Positions 37,091 to 48,609 of a stretch of DNA of 64,000 bases are shown here, in pieces. The notes below the pieces were generated by a model. That model searched no databases and had not been told where the DNA came from. It was given only the letters and a program-made list of their open reading frames with translations. The stretch is taken from NCBI GenBank assembly GCA_023078555.1, contig CM041202.1, positions 2,724,022-2,788,021 of the forward strand, given 5' to 3'. Within the stretch, counting starts at the first letter, position 1. Each line of letters opens with the position of its first letter. This DNA is from Ulva prolifera. Its lineage: Eukaryota > Chlorophyta > Ulvophyceae > Ulvales > Ulvaceae. The position numbers and the translations under genes were made by a program.

Positions 37091-37445
37091 TACAAGGACA
37101 AAGCAAGCGAGGCAGGTAGCACCGCGAGCAAGAACCAGGGGAACCGTACACCACGCAACAAGCCACACGCAGCACACACCAAAACACCCACGCAACGGCA
37201 GCACCCGCGCCGGCCACAGCCACACACACGCCCACGCCCACACACCCACCCCCACTCGAACCCCGCCCACCAGCCAGGCGCACGAGCCCCGGAAGCACAA
37301 GCAGCCAAGGCCACCGAGCAAACAAACAGCGAGACCGCAACAACCCCCAGCCCGGGGAGGCCCCCCCCTCCCCCAGCACAAACCCCCCAAGCCCAGCCCT
37401 CGCACACCACCCCGCCCGCCCGCAAACCCACACCCGTAACCCCCA
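37091..37445 (+). mobile_element. 355-bp TACAAGGAC-family insertion with 14-bp target duplication, extremely T-poor
   Basis: The insertion starts TACAAGGACAAAGCAAGC and ends CGTAACCCCCA. It is bounded by the exact 14-bp direct repeat ACAGTGCTTTGTGT at 37077-37090 and 37446-37459. Its first 90 bases match the 104-bp copy at 14196-14299. The remaining 260 bases are almost free of T on this strand, so the opposite strand is G/T-rich with many G runs. The target duplication implies insertion by a staggered cut, as for SINEs or other retroposed sequences. No protein is encoded; the long open frame across it is a by-product of the lack of T (few stop codons). Confidence 0.75.
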
Positions 37446-38159
37446 ACAGTGCTTTGTGTGGCGCTACTTTCCCTGCAAAGACCCGCCGCCTTATTCATGG
37501 GAAGACTGTGTTACCTGGAAGGTCCGCCCCTGGTCATGTGAATGCCAGCGTCATCACCCAGGCTGCTCCAGCTGTAACTCAGCCCCCCAGGCCTGCGGCA
37601 GCACGAGGGAGTGGCTGCCTATTGGCCACGTTAATCTCAGGGAACACAAGAGTAGTAGTATCAGGCAGGAGACACGCACAGAAAGTTGCAGGGCAGGCAG
37701 GTGTACATGAAATGCAACAAGGGCACAGACAATCACAAGGCAGAACAACCAAGCAGAAAACCGCCCGACTCACATGCATGCAGACACATCCCAGTGCTTT
37801 ACACCATGCACACAATTAGGGAGCAAGCGGGCACTAGCACCAGCCAAAGAGGGGGAGTCGGGTATATGTGTGATATGCCTCACTCAGGAGGATGCCACCA
37901 GGGATGCAAGCGAGATTGCCACATTTCGCGAGCTGAGATCAGTACAAGTATCCTATACATCGCATCCTGCCCTCGGCGGATTGGCCATGCGCCCCAGGCC
38001 GGTTTCAGCCATACAGCAGGGCCCGCCATATTGGCTCAGAATGTGCATATACACTACTAGTGCAATGGTTGAGTACGACTTGGTATCATGGCATGAGTGC
38101 GAGGCCTCCAGTTCCACGTGGCACAAGTGATGCCCCTGCAGCCGCAGAATCTGGCTGGT

Positions 38160-38206
38160 TGCGGGGCGGCATGCGTGTGCGGAGCGGCATGCGTGTGCGG
38201 GGCGGC
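38160..38206. repeat. 18-bp tandem repeat, about 2.5 units
   Basis: CGGCATGCGTGTGCGGAG and variants occur head to tail. Non-coding as far as I can see. Confidence 0.6.
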
Positions 38207-39698
38207 TGCGAGAGTGTGGCAAACAGCTGCGGACGGTCCGGCTTCTAGGTGGCAGTGAGCTCTTTGGTTTAGATGAGGCATTGCTTCTGCCGCGCCGAAG
38301 TCGTTGCTCCTGGGCCCCATGAGGAATTGCACAGCCCTGCGTTGCATGCCGTGTGGTGGCGGACGTGCAATAAGCGACCCTTACATTTGGGCGGTTGGGT
38401 TGCATGTGATTCGTCTGCCCCTGGGGGTGCTGAGGCCCGCCTTGGTGAGCTCGAGGTGTGAGGCTTGGCTTTGGTGTTGTTCAACCTGTTGTGTCTGACT
38501 TCAAACATTGGCGGTGCTGCATGCAGGAGCAGAGATTGTCAGGCAGAGGCCTCCGGCCGCAAACTGTGTGCGACCAGGGCGACCAGCTATGGAATACAGT
38601 CCACTGATGCTACACCCGAGTATGCCTTCAGCAAACGGTGCGGAAGGCAGCCACTGCTGCATAATTCGACCCAAGCTTTGCATGACATGTAACTGCTTCT
38701 GCATGCAGGAGCTTAGAGGCTGAGATCTGTTGGGACTGTTCTGCATCGCTGTCCGGGTGTTTCGTTCGTTGCCTTGCGGCTGGATGTTTCAGTCCGTTTG
38801 TACTGAGGTAGAAAGGTCACTGGTTGATGCTGTAACACATGAACATCACGGACCGGCATAACACGTTTCGGGCTTGCCTAAGGGCCTCATCGAAGGCCTA
38901 CGTGAGTCAAGCAACCAACACCGAACCAACCAGTCCAATGCAGGGTGTCTGCTACGATTGCCCAATTGTCCTGTCCAACAGGGCCCTGCAGGGGCAACAG
39001 AGGGTTTGTTCAGGGCCCGGCAGTTTGTTCCGAAATTCTGGTGCTACCCTCCACCCTGCCAGATGCCGTGCGACACATCTATTTCTGACACCTGCAAGCC
39101 ACGGGCAGGAGCACGTTGTGCACGACCCCTCATCGCCACATTCATGGTGTCATTCTGGTGTGAGCGTCCCAGCTCTGATTCATGGAAGGTAGGGTGGATA
39201 GTGCTCGCGATGATACAGTTGCCCCTGGTGACTCCGCCACAAGCCGCGGTTTTGCTAGCAATTCGACGACGCATTAGCAAGCGTGGCTTTTACGAACCTC
39301 TTGGTGGGTGATTCGACCTACACCTGTCCCGAGAACGGTGAAGCTTGCCGCGGAGTCCACACGGTCGAACGCGCCTCTGATATGCCGGCGACGGGATACC
39401 TCTGCAGGACACTGGGCAAAGTTCGCATCATGCTGACGAGAGCCGGTTGATCGCCTGGCTGACCAGGAGCAACACCACCACCCGCAACTGACCTGCGCAG
39501 TGGCATGACTGCCACGGAGCGAGGCCACAACATGATTCTGGAAGCATGACAGACGGAGTGCATTGTGTATCTTCCGCGGTCTTGTTCAACGTCCATCTTG
39601 TGTGCCGAGCCGCTAGTACCACCGAAGAGGTATTCTTATTTGAACGCGCCTGTACAGTCAAGGCCTCCAATCCTGAGTTGTTCAGTGAGTGAAGCGCG

Positions 39699-42600
39699 AT
39701 GATAGCACTGAAACATCTCCTCTACGCAACGGCGCTGGCTGCGTCCGTCCATGCACAGCTCTACGCTGCGCCAGATGGTGACGGCGAGGCGTGCTCGCAA
39801 AGCACCCCCTGCTCGCTAGACACAGCGCTAACTACAGCCGATGCGGGTGCTTCGATCAAGCTTGCAGGTGCGTACGTGCTTCCAATGGCGCGCCCACTGT
39901 ACGTGTACGGCACGGCATCCATTCACGGGACCATAGGCTGCATCCCAAGAGCCTCCGCGCCCCACAGCGCTGTATACTCGTACTGAGAAACATATGCCTA
40001 CTGCTAGGCTCGGTGTGTCTGGTGCTTAGAGAATTTATCGATCCATGTGGAAAGGAAGCAGCGTGGGCGAATGCAACGTGCCAATCCTCGATAGTGTCAG
40101 TGAGCGCAATTTGAGATGGCTGATGGCTGCATGTAAACAACATACGACTCGCCCGTGGAGACGAAAATAGCCTCCTCTTTCATAGCTGCTCTGCTTTCTT
40201 ACAGACATTTCGCGTGCGATGGCACTGGCCGTTCGTGTATGCATGTGCTCGCAGGCTAGGCACCGCTTTCCCTTTCATCATTGCATCATTACGCATTTGG
40301 CAGCAAGGCACTGCGATCCCAGACGCACTTCTGACCATAAGTTCTGTGATGTTGCAATCACTGTTGTGTTCCCTGCATATCTTGTTCCCTGCATATTTAC
40401 ACACCTCGCCAGGTGCCGTGTTTCACGAGCCATGGTATGAACGCTCTGGACTCCTGCTCTGGAAGAGTCTGACAGAATCTCCCAGAGCAGGAGGCGACCT
40501 CTGCTGGGGCATCTGCCAGTGAGCCAATCCTCATACCCAACCTCCTCCCCGCCGCATACAGTTCCGATGCTCTGAAGTTTGGGCAACCGGTCAAGACTGC
40601 ATATACCCCATGACATCGCCTGTTTTGCAAGCATGAATAGCCCCTGCTGCAAGGGAACCCTTGCAACACGGGCGCCGCAGACTCGGCATCCTCGTGCCAC
40701 TCAGCAATGTCCGCCTGCCCAGCCCACCGTCCATACACCGCGCGCAGCGCCCGATTCCCACCTGCCGATTTCACTGCCAATTACCATGCTCATGACTGCC
40801 GTAGGCGTCTGATGAGGCCCTTTAGCAAGGCCAAATCATATCAGGCGGGTTCGTGATGTTCATGTAATACAACATCAACCAGTGAACTTTTTACCTCAGT
40901 TACTACATGACTGCCCCCACATGCATGCTCCCGGGAGTGCCCATCTCACCCACATCCCCCTCCCCCCGTGTCCGCAGGCGGCAATTACATCGGCAACTTC
41001 GTAATCGGCACCGAGGGCGTGTCCCTCAGCCCCTCCGGCGCCGCCACGCCGACCCTCGTGGCCGCGAACACCGTCAACGACAACGGCCAGAACGTGCCGC
41101 TGCTGATCGCGGCGCCGAACGTCTCCGTCACCGACCTCTCCGTCACCCTCGGGCCGCTCGACGCGGACCTCGGGCAGCGCGACCTCGGCGTGTTTGTCAC
41201 CCCGGGGGGCGGCGGCGCCGCGCTTTCGGGCCTCACCATCACGCGGGACGCGAGCCGCGCCGGCTTTGAGCCGGAGGCGGGCCCCGGCAGCCGGGGCGTG
41301 CTTGTGTTTGTGGCTGACGGCGTCGTGATCGAGGGCTGCTCTGTGGAGGGGCCGTGGGAGGACGGCATTCACCTGCCATCGGTCAACACGCAGGTGTGGC
41401 CCCGACGCCAAGATCTGCCGTGACCGCTGGAAGCTCGCATGTGCGCAGGGTAGCTGCAGCTCTGCCACGGCGCTGCGCTACCGCGGCAGGCTCATTGCAG
41501 TGCCAGAGGGTGGTGCTCTACCCAGCGCTCCCGCTGCAGCACTCACGCCGACACCTGTCCGTGCCGGACAAGGACCCTGTCGTGTGAGACATGGGAAGGC
41601 AATATCGGTGGCCACGGCCACTGAGCTACATGTGCTGTCCATACCTGAGTTGAGTTTGTAGTGGGGGTGCAAGAAGGGACCGCCCCACCCTCTTCGCCCG
41701 GGCAAGTTCATTTGACCCATGCATTGCATCACGTGCGTGCAGGTGCTCGACTGCTCCGTGAGCGGCTCGAGCCGCATCGGCATCGTCGTGATTCAGGAGA
41801 TGCCGGACACAGACAACTCCGGCCACGTCATCCGCGGCGCCACCGTCACCGACTTTGGCGTCGACGGCATCCAGATCCAGGGCGACGACACGACCATAGA
41901 GGGCGCGACGGTGTCGACCAGCGTCGCGTCTGCGGTGTATGGGATCCACGTCTGTGCCCCGGACCTCTTTGATGAGGATGGTGACCAGGCCATCTGCGTG
42001 CCCCCAGGTGCCCCTCCCATGCTGGCTGCATCGTTGATATTGTACACGTGTGGAGAGATGGAGTGGTGTTGACCGTTGCCTGCAACAGGGTCAAAGCCTG
42101 TGGCGCGGCACGCAAACGCTGCGCTCCTCACGGGCTGTACAGCCGCCAAAACATGCCGGCACTGCGCAAGGAACAGGTTCTGGAGACTGGACATGTTCTT
42201 GCCTGGCTGTGCCACCCTGGCTGTGGCTGTGGAGTCTGCTGCTGGCATGCCGGGTCTCCCGGAACTGACCCCGGCTTGTGCGTCAAAAGGACAACATCGG
42301 GGGGACAGGCAGCACCATCGGCATGGGTGTGGCTGGCACGCAGCCAGCCACACACCAACCTCCAGGCAGCTGCATAGCTAGTGCACTACACAATTTATCC
42401 AGCAATGCTGCGCCGCAAAGCTAGAGCGGCCCATGCTGAACGCAGCCGGGTAGCTACTTGCGCACGATGCATGGTGCATGCAGTGTCGCCGGTGTGTGCG
42501 CCCCTGGACTCATGCGTGCGGACGTTCGGCCGCTGCGGCGGCCGCGGCTTCGCGCCGGGCACGGCGGCCGCGTGCTGCAGCGGCGCCTCCGAGTGCCGCA

Positions 42601-43259
42601 CCAAGAACGACTTCTACGCCCAGTGTGTGCCGCAGGAGCGCGAGCTGCGCGCCACGTGGTCCAACGCCGTCGTCTCCTGCCGTGCGCCGCCCCCGCTTCT
42701 GCTAAAACATCGCCATTGATCAGCATCGAGACGCCCGTTTGGACGGCCGTGAACCTCGCATTGAGTGCCGCACACTTGCAGCCACCCTCCGCTGAGTCTC
42801 CATCTGTCTGCATGTGTACCTTGTACGTCAGCATGCAGAAGGCCGTTGCTGGAGGCCTCTGATGTGCTGCGCCTTCGAGCGGGCTCGCGGAGTGAGCATC
42901 GTGGTGCAGTCGAACCTTGGGTAGTATGTGTTGTGCGTGCAGGACGTACCAGACGTTGTCCTTGCTTGCTCGATGGCCTGCCACAGTGCCAAGCTCTGCT
43001 ACGCGGCAGCTGTGCTGCGCTGTCAAATAGTGTCCAGGCTGTGCGAGTGTCAGTGTGGCCAGGCACTGCATGCATGCCCCTCTGTTGCATCCAGGCAGCT
43101 GGCTGTGCAGCGGGCTGCTCTGCACCGCGCCATGCTGAGTGTGCGTGCTGGCGTGCAGGCACCGACAAGGCTGACGGCATCACGATCAAGGACGTGACCG
43201 TGGCCCCTGAGAACCTCAAACAGGCGGTGGTCGCCCCTGTGGACACGGACATCATGTGA
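39699..43259 (+). CDS. Secreted beta-helix protein with a CBM1-like cysteine-rich module
   Basis: Five exons: 39699-39867, 40978-41393, 41743-42007, 42484-42681 and 43159-43259. All phases match (1,0,1,1), giving 382 residues. The N-terminus is a signal peptide (basic start, LLYATALAASVHA, cleavage near AQ). Residues of about 57-283 show repeated short strands typical of right-handed parallel beta-helix or pectin-lyase-like folds (LLIAAPNVSVTDLSVTLG; GVVIEGCSVEGPWEDGIHLP; RIGIVVIQEMPD; VDGIQIQGDDTTIEGATVS). Exon 4 encodes a cysteine-rich segment resembling the CBM1 cellulose-binding fold: FGRCGGRGF, then CCSGASECRTKNDFYAQCVP. The last exon returns to beta-helix-like sequence. It probably acts outside the cell on, or bound to, wall polysaccharide; no catalytic residues are evident. 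Reading also stays open past 39867 into a strand-like stretch, so intron 1 might hold further coding sequence. Confidence 0.75.
42284..42360 (+). repeat. Probable diverged TACAAGGAC-family copy in an intron
   Basis: AAAAGGACAACATC, then ACAGGCAGCACCATCGGCA and a CACACACC-rich tail resemble the family start with several changes. It lies in intron 3 of the beta-helix/CBM1-like gene. Confidence 0.35.
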
Positions 43260-44512
43260 GACGTCCGTGTGGACGAATTCTGCACCGCTGCTGCTGCACA
43301 TGTGCCAGGGCACTGGCATCACAGCGTTGCAGGAGCCTGAAGGCATCGGCACAGGAGCTGTTCGGAGCAAATTCAGGCCCTCCCGCTTGCCCGCGGGAGG
43401 GCCTGTGGGGCTTCTAGTGGATCGTCATGGGGCCACATTCGTTGTTGGTCTCGACTGTCTTGTGCTGTGGGTGGGCTGTCAAGGCCCGGCCCAGGCACAT
43501 CGGGACGATCCAGGGGGAGCTGCTGGGCGTGACAAAGGCCCCATGCTGCGGCTGAAAGTCCTCGAATACTGCGGCAGGGTGAGCCTGCCGGGCCCGTATG
43601 CATAACACTGGCACACCTGAATGAAATAAGATCCTGCGTTTCGATAACACTTCATAAAACTGATCAGTTTGCAGCAATGTGCTGCCTCATGTGAGTGATG
43701 TATAGGCAGAGTCCACCTGCCTACCAGCTTTCCAGATGTCCTTTGATACGACACCCCCCTCAACATGTGGCACAGGCGGGAAATACCAAACAGCTGCACA
43801 AAAGCTCACGGGAGGTCACACCAGATGTCCGACAGTGCCACGAATGTGTGATGAGCGTGTGGTGATTGATGATACTGTAACCAGTGCAGTTCAATGTTCA
43901 TAGTCAATGCATCGCATACATTGCCACGACATGAGGTGAATCGACTTCCATGCAACTTCATGGGCTATCTGATCACGTCGTGCAGTGCACATCATCACGT
44001 CCTTCCTGGGAACACGGTTACACAGATGCATGCCTACGCTCTGATTCTCCGTGCACCGTTCAACTCACGAGCGCCACGCAGCTCGTTTCGGCTCAGCTTG
44101 AGTAGCGTTGTCAACAACGGCATTCTCCGGGCCGCCCACACATCCAGCACCCCCCCTTGGGCACGCTGGGCGTGCGGGGCTCCAGCTCCCCAGGAGAACT
44201 TCAGTGGCCTTGATACAGCATGGTGCCCGGCAGGCCGCCCGCACCACACTAGCCCGGCAGCATAATGGCCGTCGACAGCCGACAAAAACACAAAAGCACG
44301 CTCAGCCCCACGAGGGGCACCCCTGCAGAGCCCCCTCTCTCAATTGTCTTGCCTTCTCTATGAACCGCACATTACATCCCAGCACAGCAACTCACAGCCT
44401 GCACGCCAGCACAACAGCTGGTCTGCTCCCCCAAGGTACATCTTAACTCAGAACACAGCGCACAGCATCGCGTCTTGCCGACACAGAGCCAACACCTGTG
44501 CGCTAGAAGGTG
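43260..44512. other. Intergenic between convergent genes
   Basis: Holds the 3' sides of the beta-helix gene (+) and the cyclophilin gene (-). No gene is recognised. A TTACA at 44372-44376 (TGTAA on the minus strand), 137 bases past the cyclophilin stop, may be its poly(A) signal. Confidence 0.5.
44372..44376 (-). promoter_or_regulatory. Possible polyadenylation signal (TGTAA) of the cyclophilin gene
   Basis: A single TGTAA on the minus strand, 137 bases downstream of the stop at 44513. The motif is the typical chlorophyte poly(A) signal; a chance match cannot be excluded. Confidence 0.35.
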
Positions 44513-46361
44513 CTACGCGGCGGGGCCGGCGGCGGAGATGACGACGGCCTCGAGGGGCTTGCCCCAGCGCGAGCGCGCCTTGGCGGCGCGGTCGTCGCCG
44601 AAGAACTGCGCGACAGCGTTGTACCGCTCGAGCGTCTCGTTCGCGCGGATCGTTGGCACGCCCGCCACCTCGCGCAGCACCTCCAGGCCCTCCACGACCT
44701 GCCCAAACACGAGCCCGCTGGAGTCAAGGTCCAGTGCCGGGCCGGGGCCTGCATGCATGCGCTCGCGATCAGTTTCCGCTGCTGCCGCAACCACGGACCA
44801 ACGTCCACATGGCAAACGAGGAGAGTCAAGAACATCGCCTAGATCTAGAAATTCAGCCCCGCGCTTCCCAAAATTTGTGCCGCGGTAACACGTGATTCCA
44901 TGCTGAGAAAGGAGAGGGGGGGGGGGGGGGTACCTGTGGTGATGAAGAACTCGGTGTTGTCTGTCTGCCGTCCGCCTCGGCTCGACAGCGCGTCGTTGTC
45001 CTCTCCAACATTCCACGACACTGTCCCTGGGAACAGGTGACTCCGGCTGAAGGCCTTGGAGGACACCTGTATAAGGTTTCGGCTCGTTGTTCTCTGACTG
45101 CGCACTCCCGAGGCACCACCAGCTCGGGTCTCATATCTTGCCAGCTGCCACTGTGAAATGGAGCAGTGTGCCGGGACTCCGTGGGTGGCGACATGAATAC
45201 CACCAAGGTAGACGCTATAGCACACTTTCAGAGTTCGTGCAGGAGGGCCAGTCATCGCAGGGCTGCTGGGCATCGTTGTCAGGAACGGGCGCCTGTGCTG
45301 CAGGCTGAGACTGTGGCAGTGAGGCCTGAAGGGTGATGCAGGTCACGCCAAGGTTCTGTATGTGCCGGTGTGTGGCTGAAGAGATGCTACCACAGTGAAC
45401 CAGCACGGACATGGCAGGTGACACTTGCACGTAGACTGTGGCAGTGAGGTGGTGTGCTGGGTCAGTGCTCGCGCAGAGTGCATCCGTTCAACCACACACA
45501 CTGCAAACACACCACAAACCTGAACAGTCTTCTGACAGTGCGTCGCATGGATGAAGCGATATGGATGTGCACGACTCCGATTCATTTCTTGCGCTCGTGC
45601 AGCTGGCGTCATGTCGTAAAAGGGTCAAGTTCGTACCAGGTCCGGATTGGGGGGAAGAGGGTCCTGCATCCCAAGCAGCACGGCGTCTACCTCTCCGTAA
45701 CGCTTGCTTCCCTGCTTACCAGCTTTGATGTACCGGCCAGGGAAAATCTTGTTGATGGTGGTGCCGGTGTATGCACCGCTCTGCAGCAGAGACGTGAACG
45801 CGGCTACAGTGCCCGGAGCAGTGTCCCCATACAGGCCAATGACCAGACGCCCAAGCGGTCTGGGGTCGCTACAGAGAGCAGATTTGTCTCCGATTGCTCT
45901 GTCCGTGCGTAGAGCTTGAGGGCAGAGCGACAGGTCTAGGTACACCTGTGCAAGCAAAATCAATTCAGTCAGAATCTGCGACCTCAACACTGCCCCGAGG
46001 ACATGTATGCGATCGGATAGTGTGTATGCAACAGGTGGCTCCACATTCAACATGTGCGATGGGAGTGAGAGTACAGCTTCGTTCGCTGGTGCAAATTAAA
46101 AGTGCGCTGCTTCTGCAATTGAACACCGCAGCGTCAAGTCAGCTTTGCGTTCCGCACCTTGCTGCTGAAGGCGGACGCATCTGCGGCAATACTTGCATCA
46201 GGAGAGCAAGCAATGGAAGTTGCAGCAAGGCCACCCAGGAGCAATGTTCGCCTGTGGTTGGCATTCGGACTAGCTGAACATTGGACGTTCCGTCTCCACG
46301 CACCGTGCGAAAGAGGCTGACGCGGGGGACATCTGCAGGCGCAGAGAAGATAAAGAGCCAT
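44513..46361 (-). CDS. CYP28: Peptidyl-prolyl cis-trans isomerase CYP28-like, chloroplast thylakoid lumen
   Basis: Four exons: 46361-46158, 45945-45637, 45066-44934 and 44748-44513. Phases are 0, 0 and 1, giving 293 residues. The N-terminus looks like a two-part plastid signal: a transit peptide ending near RRNVQCSA, then HRRTLLLGGLAATSIA, a twin-arginine signal of the kind that directs folded proteins through the thylakoid Tat pathway, with a possible cleavage after SIAADA. The body matches the plant chloroplast cyclophilin CYP28 type: VYLDLSLCPQALRTDRAIGD, LGRLVIGLYGDTAPGTVAAF, INKIFPGRYIKAGKQG, TEFFITTGPGPALDLDSSG, LVFGQVVEGLEVL and ARSRWGKPLEAVVIS. Such proteins catalyse proline isomerisation, though CYP28-type sequences are divergent and activity cannot be assumed. 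The third intron begins GTAC and runs straight into a long poly-C tract. The start codon is the first plausible ATG in frame. Confidence 0.85.
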
Positions 46362-46770
46362 GTCGCATCGCTGTAGTGCTCTGCTTGCATGGGAAGTGCG
46401 TGCAGGAGCCTACCTTGATTGCGCAACAGAAGCCATGATGTGGCTTCAAATACAGCACACTAGCAGCAAGCTTGCCGCTTATCACCACCCTCGAAGAATC
46501 CTCAGGAGCATAGAACAGTGTTCAAATTGCGCAAACAGGCACGGACGAGTGTGGCCCTCTCGGAAAGGTGGCCTCAAATCGGAGATTGAGTCGCGATAAA
46601 CGCTGCGGTTCACACAGTAGTAAGACGTCCAGAAGCTGCGCCAATCCCAGTAACGGAAAAAAGATGTAGCGATTCATTGCCACATGTTGAAATAGTCCAT
46701 ACCACTGGTCAGGCAACGACTGGAGCAAATCAGTGCAGGGAGCCAGCCTACTTAACGCGGGATTCGCTTG

Positions 46771-48609
46771 TCATTCAGTCGGAGGGCCGCGGATGAACGC
46801 AGCAGCCTGCCTCGCCACCTGGGCCTCCAGCAGAGCCTCTTCCATAATGTCAGATCCTGTCACGGGGCCTTCCCTCTTGGGGAGCTTGCCCGTGTCAGCA
46901 GCTGACACTGGAATGAGCGGAACGCCTGCAGGACCAGATCAGTGTGTGCATCGCAGGGAGCGGTGGCCGCTGGCATGACAGTGTGTTGCCCGAGCAGTGG
47001 AGACCTGATAATGCAATGCACGGATCAAAGCTTCGAATACTGGATTGTGGTGCCTCATGAGGCCTCAGCCACTTGCAGGTCTGAAACCACAGCGTACAGA
47101 GTACTCCAGCCTGGTATGACCATCTCAGCCTCAGCGCAAGGTGAGGTCCACCCCAGAACATGAACGGAAAGCAAATCAAAGAATGGAAAATCTACAAGTA
47201 CACCGAAGACAAGGCAGCGGAAAGAAGCAATGTGGCAGGCGGCCTGACTGTGGTTCGGGAGCACATGGTGCAGGTTTGGTTGGCTGGCGGCAATGCAGCG
47301 GAGGAGGTCTGCCACGCACCGTCAATGTATACGACCTTCCCGCTGTCTCCCCCGACATCGAGGCTACTGAAACGGTCGCGTGCAGATTTGGCCTCTATCG
47401 TTGGGCTCGCTGCATACATAGCAACACGTAAGCATGACCGCACCAACAGTGTGGCATGGATCCGAAGCGCCGGACCATCAGCAGCAATTACTTGCTGTGG
47501 CCATGCAGATGCTTAGAGTGGATGTGCTTTTCCTTGCTTTGCAAATGAAACAAAGCTCGTGAAGCTGTCCCCACATTGACGAACTCTCGACAGTGCATGC
47601 AGTCATGTTAAATAGCCATGAGCACAACCGTGCTGGCTGCGAAACAGCACCGAAACGTGCAGTGAAAGCAAAGCTCGAGGCTGCGCAGAAAATTTTGTAG
47701 ACGGGCTGTGCATGCACAATGGTGCGCGTTGCTCACCGGGCCCTGAGACAGGAGCAGGCAGGGGCAGCAACACACCTGTCCGCAGGGTCCCATACGTGGT
47801 TTCATCCTTACTCTGTGAGTCCTCGACACGATTGTCGGATACTGCAGCAAACGCTGCTTCAGGGCGCTGAGCCGCTGGCAGCCTTGGCCTGGCATGTGCT
47901 TGACCTGTGGGCAACTCTTCCTGCTCAGGCTGGACGTTGTCACTGCTGTGCACATGGCTTGTCCGCGTTCCACCATGTGCATCCATGCGACCGGAGGAAG
48001 CTGAGTCGGTTGTGCCTGAGCCGCTGTGAGGTATGGACAGCGGATTCGATGCCTGAAATGGCATGGACACGTCTCCATTGCTGCTTAGGACTGGGGCAGA
48101 TTTGACCTGGACCGCAGCTCCACCTTGATGTGGAGGAGCTGCTGCAGCTTCGTCGCCTCCTTGAGACATGTATGCCCTGCACGACAGAGCCAGCTGCACA
48201 CTGCAATATCGGAGGTATGTTCTGCTGCACTTGGGTTTGCAGTTGGCAGCACACCTTGACATTCGGGTGGAGCTGCGGATGTCGTGGCGTATGAACTGCA
48301 TTTGGGCCATCGCGTCCGAAAGCTGATGCTGCAGTGCTTCGATTTCCTGCTTTTGTGCTGTGCTGGTGAAGACTTGATCTCGCTTCTGGCGGATGAATCC
48401 TACAGCTCTACCAACGAAGACGCCTCCTTGACGTGAATATCGCAAGAATTGCTCTTTGTAGCCTGCAGCACGGTATCGCTGTGTGATGGTCCAAGGCATT
48501 GCGGAGTGTTGCCGAGTGATACTTCACCGGGCCGCATCGTACCGCCTGCAACTGTGACGACTACTCCAAAGATAAATATATCTTGGAATGAAAGGTCGAA
48601 GGGGAACAT
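46771..48609 (-). CDS. TatB-like (mttA/Hcf106-type) protein, probable mitochondrial Tat subunit
   Basis: Five exons: 48609-48528, 48462-48255, 48176-47776, 47409-47320 and 46925-46771. Phases 1,2,1,1 all match, giving 311 residues from the ATG at 48609. A short N-terminal hydrophobic helix (FDLSFQDIFIFGVVVTVAGG) is followed by an amphipathic stretch (YSRQGGVFVGRAVGFIRQKR) and a coiled coil (IEALQHQLSDAMAQMQFIRHDI), the TatA/TatB order. The C-terminal block PVSAADTGKLPKREG...GSDIMEEALLEAQVA is the conserved tail I associate with the plant mitochondrial TatB-like family. A Ser/Gly/Gln-rich linker separates the two. Tat carries folded proteins across energy-transducing membranes. The helix lacks the usual Gly-Pro hinge (here TMRPG). 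The second intron is only 78 bases and stays open in frame, so retention would add 26 residues. It is transcribed away from the CLPF-like gene. Confidence 0.68.

Larger units (their letters stand above)
31908..39698. other. Long gene-poor stretch (7.8 kb)
   Basis: No confident gene on either strand. Noted inside: a short palindromic repeat (34469-34511), a Met/Pro/Gln-rich possible exon (35484-35609), the 355-bp T-poor insertion (37091-37445) and an 18-bp tandem repeat (about 38160-38206). The minus strand at 38.87-39.6 kb has medium-length frames without a recognisable domain. Base composition is near that of spacers elsewhere in the window, not that of exons. Confidence 0.4.

Noticed and set aside
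36848-37819. 323-codon plus-strand open frame rich in Pro/Thr/His
   Set aside because: Most of it is the T-poor insertion, where stop codons cannot easily occur; it also runs through the target duplication on both sides.
38870-39600. Minus-strand frames considered as a decayed transposon protein
   Set aside because: No motif of a reverse transcriptase or transposase could be pointed to; left as unassigned spacer.
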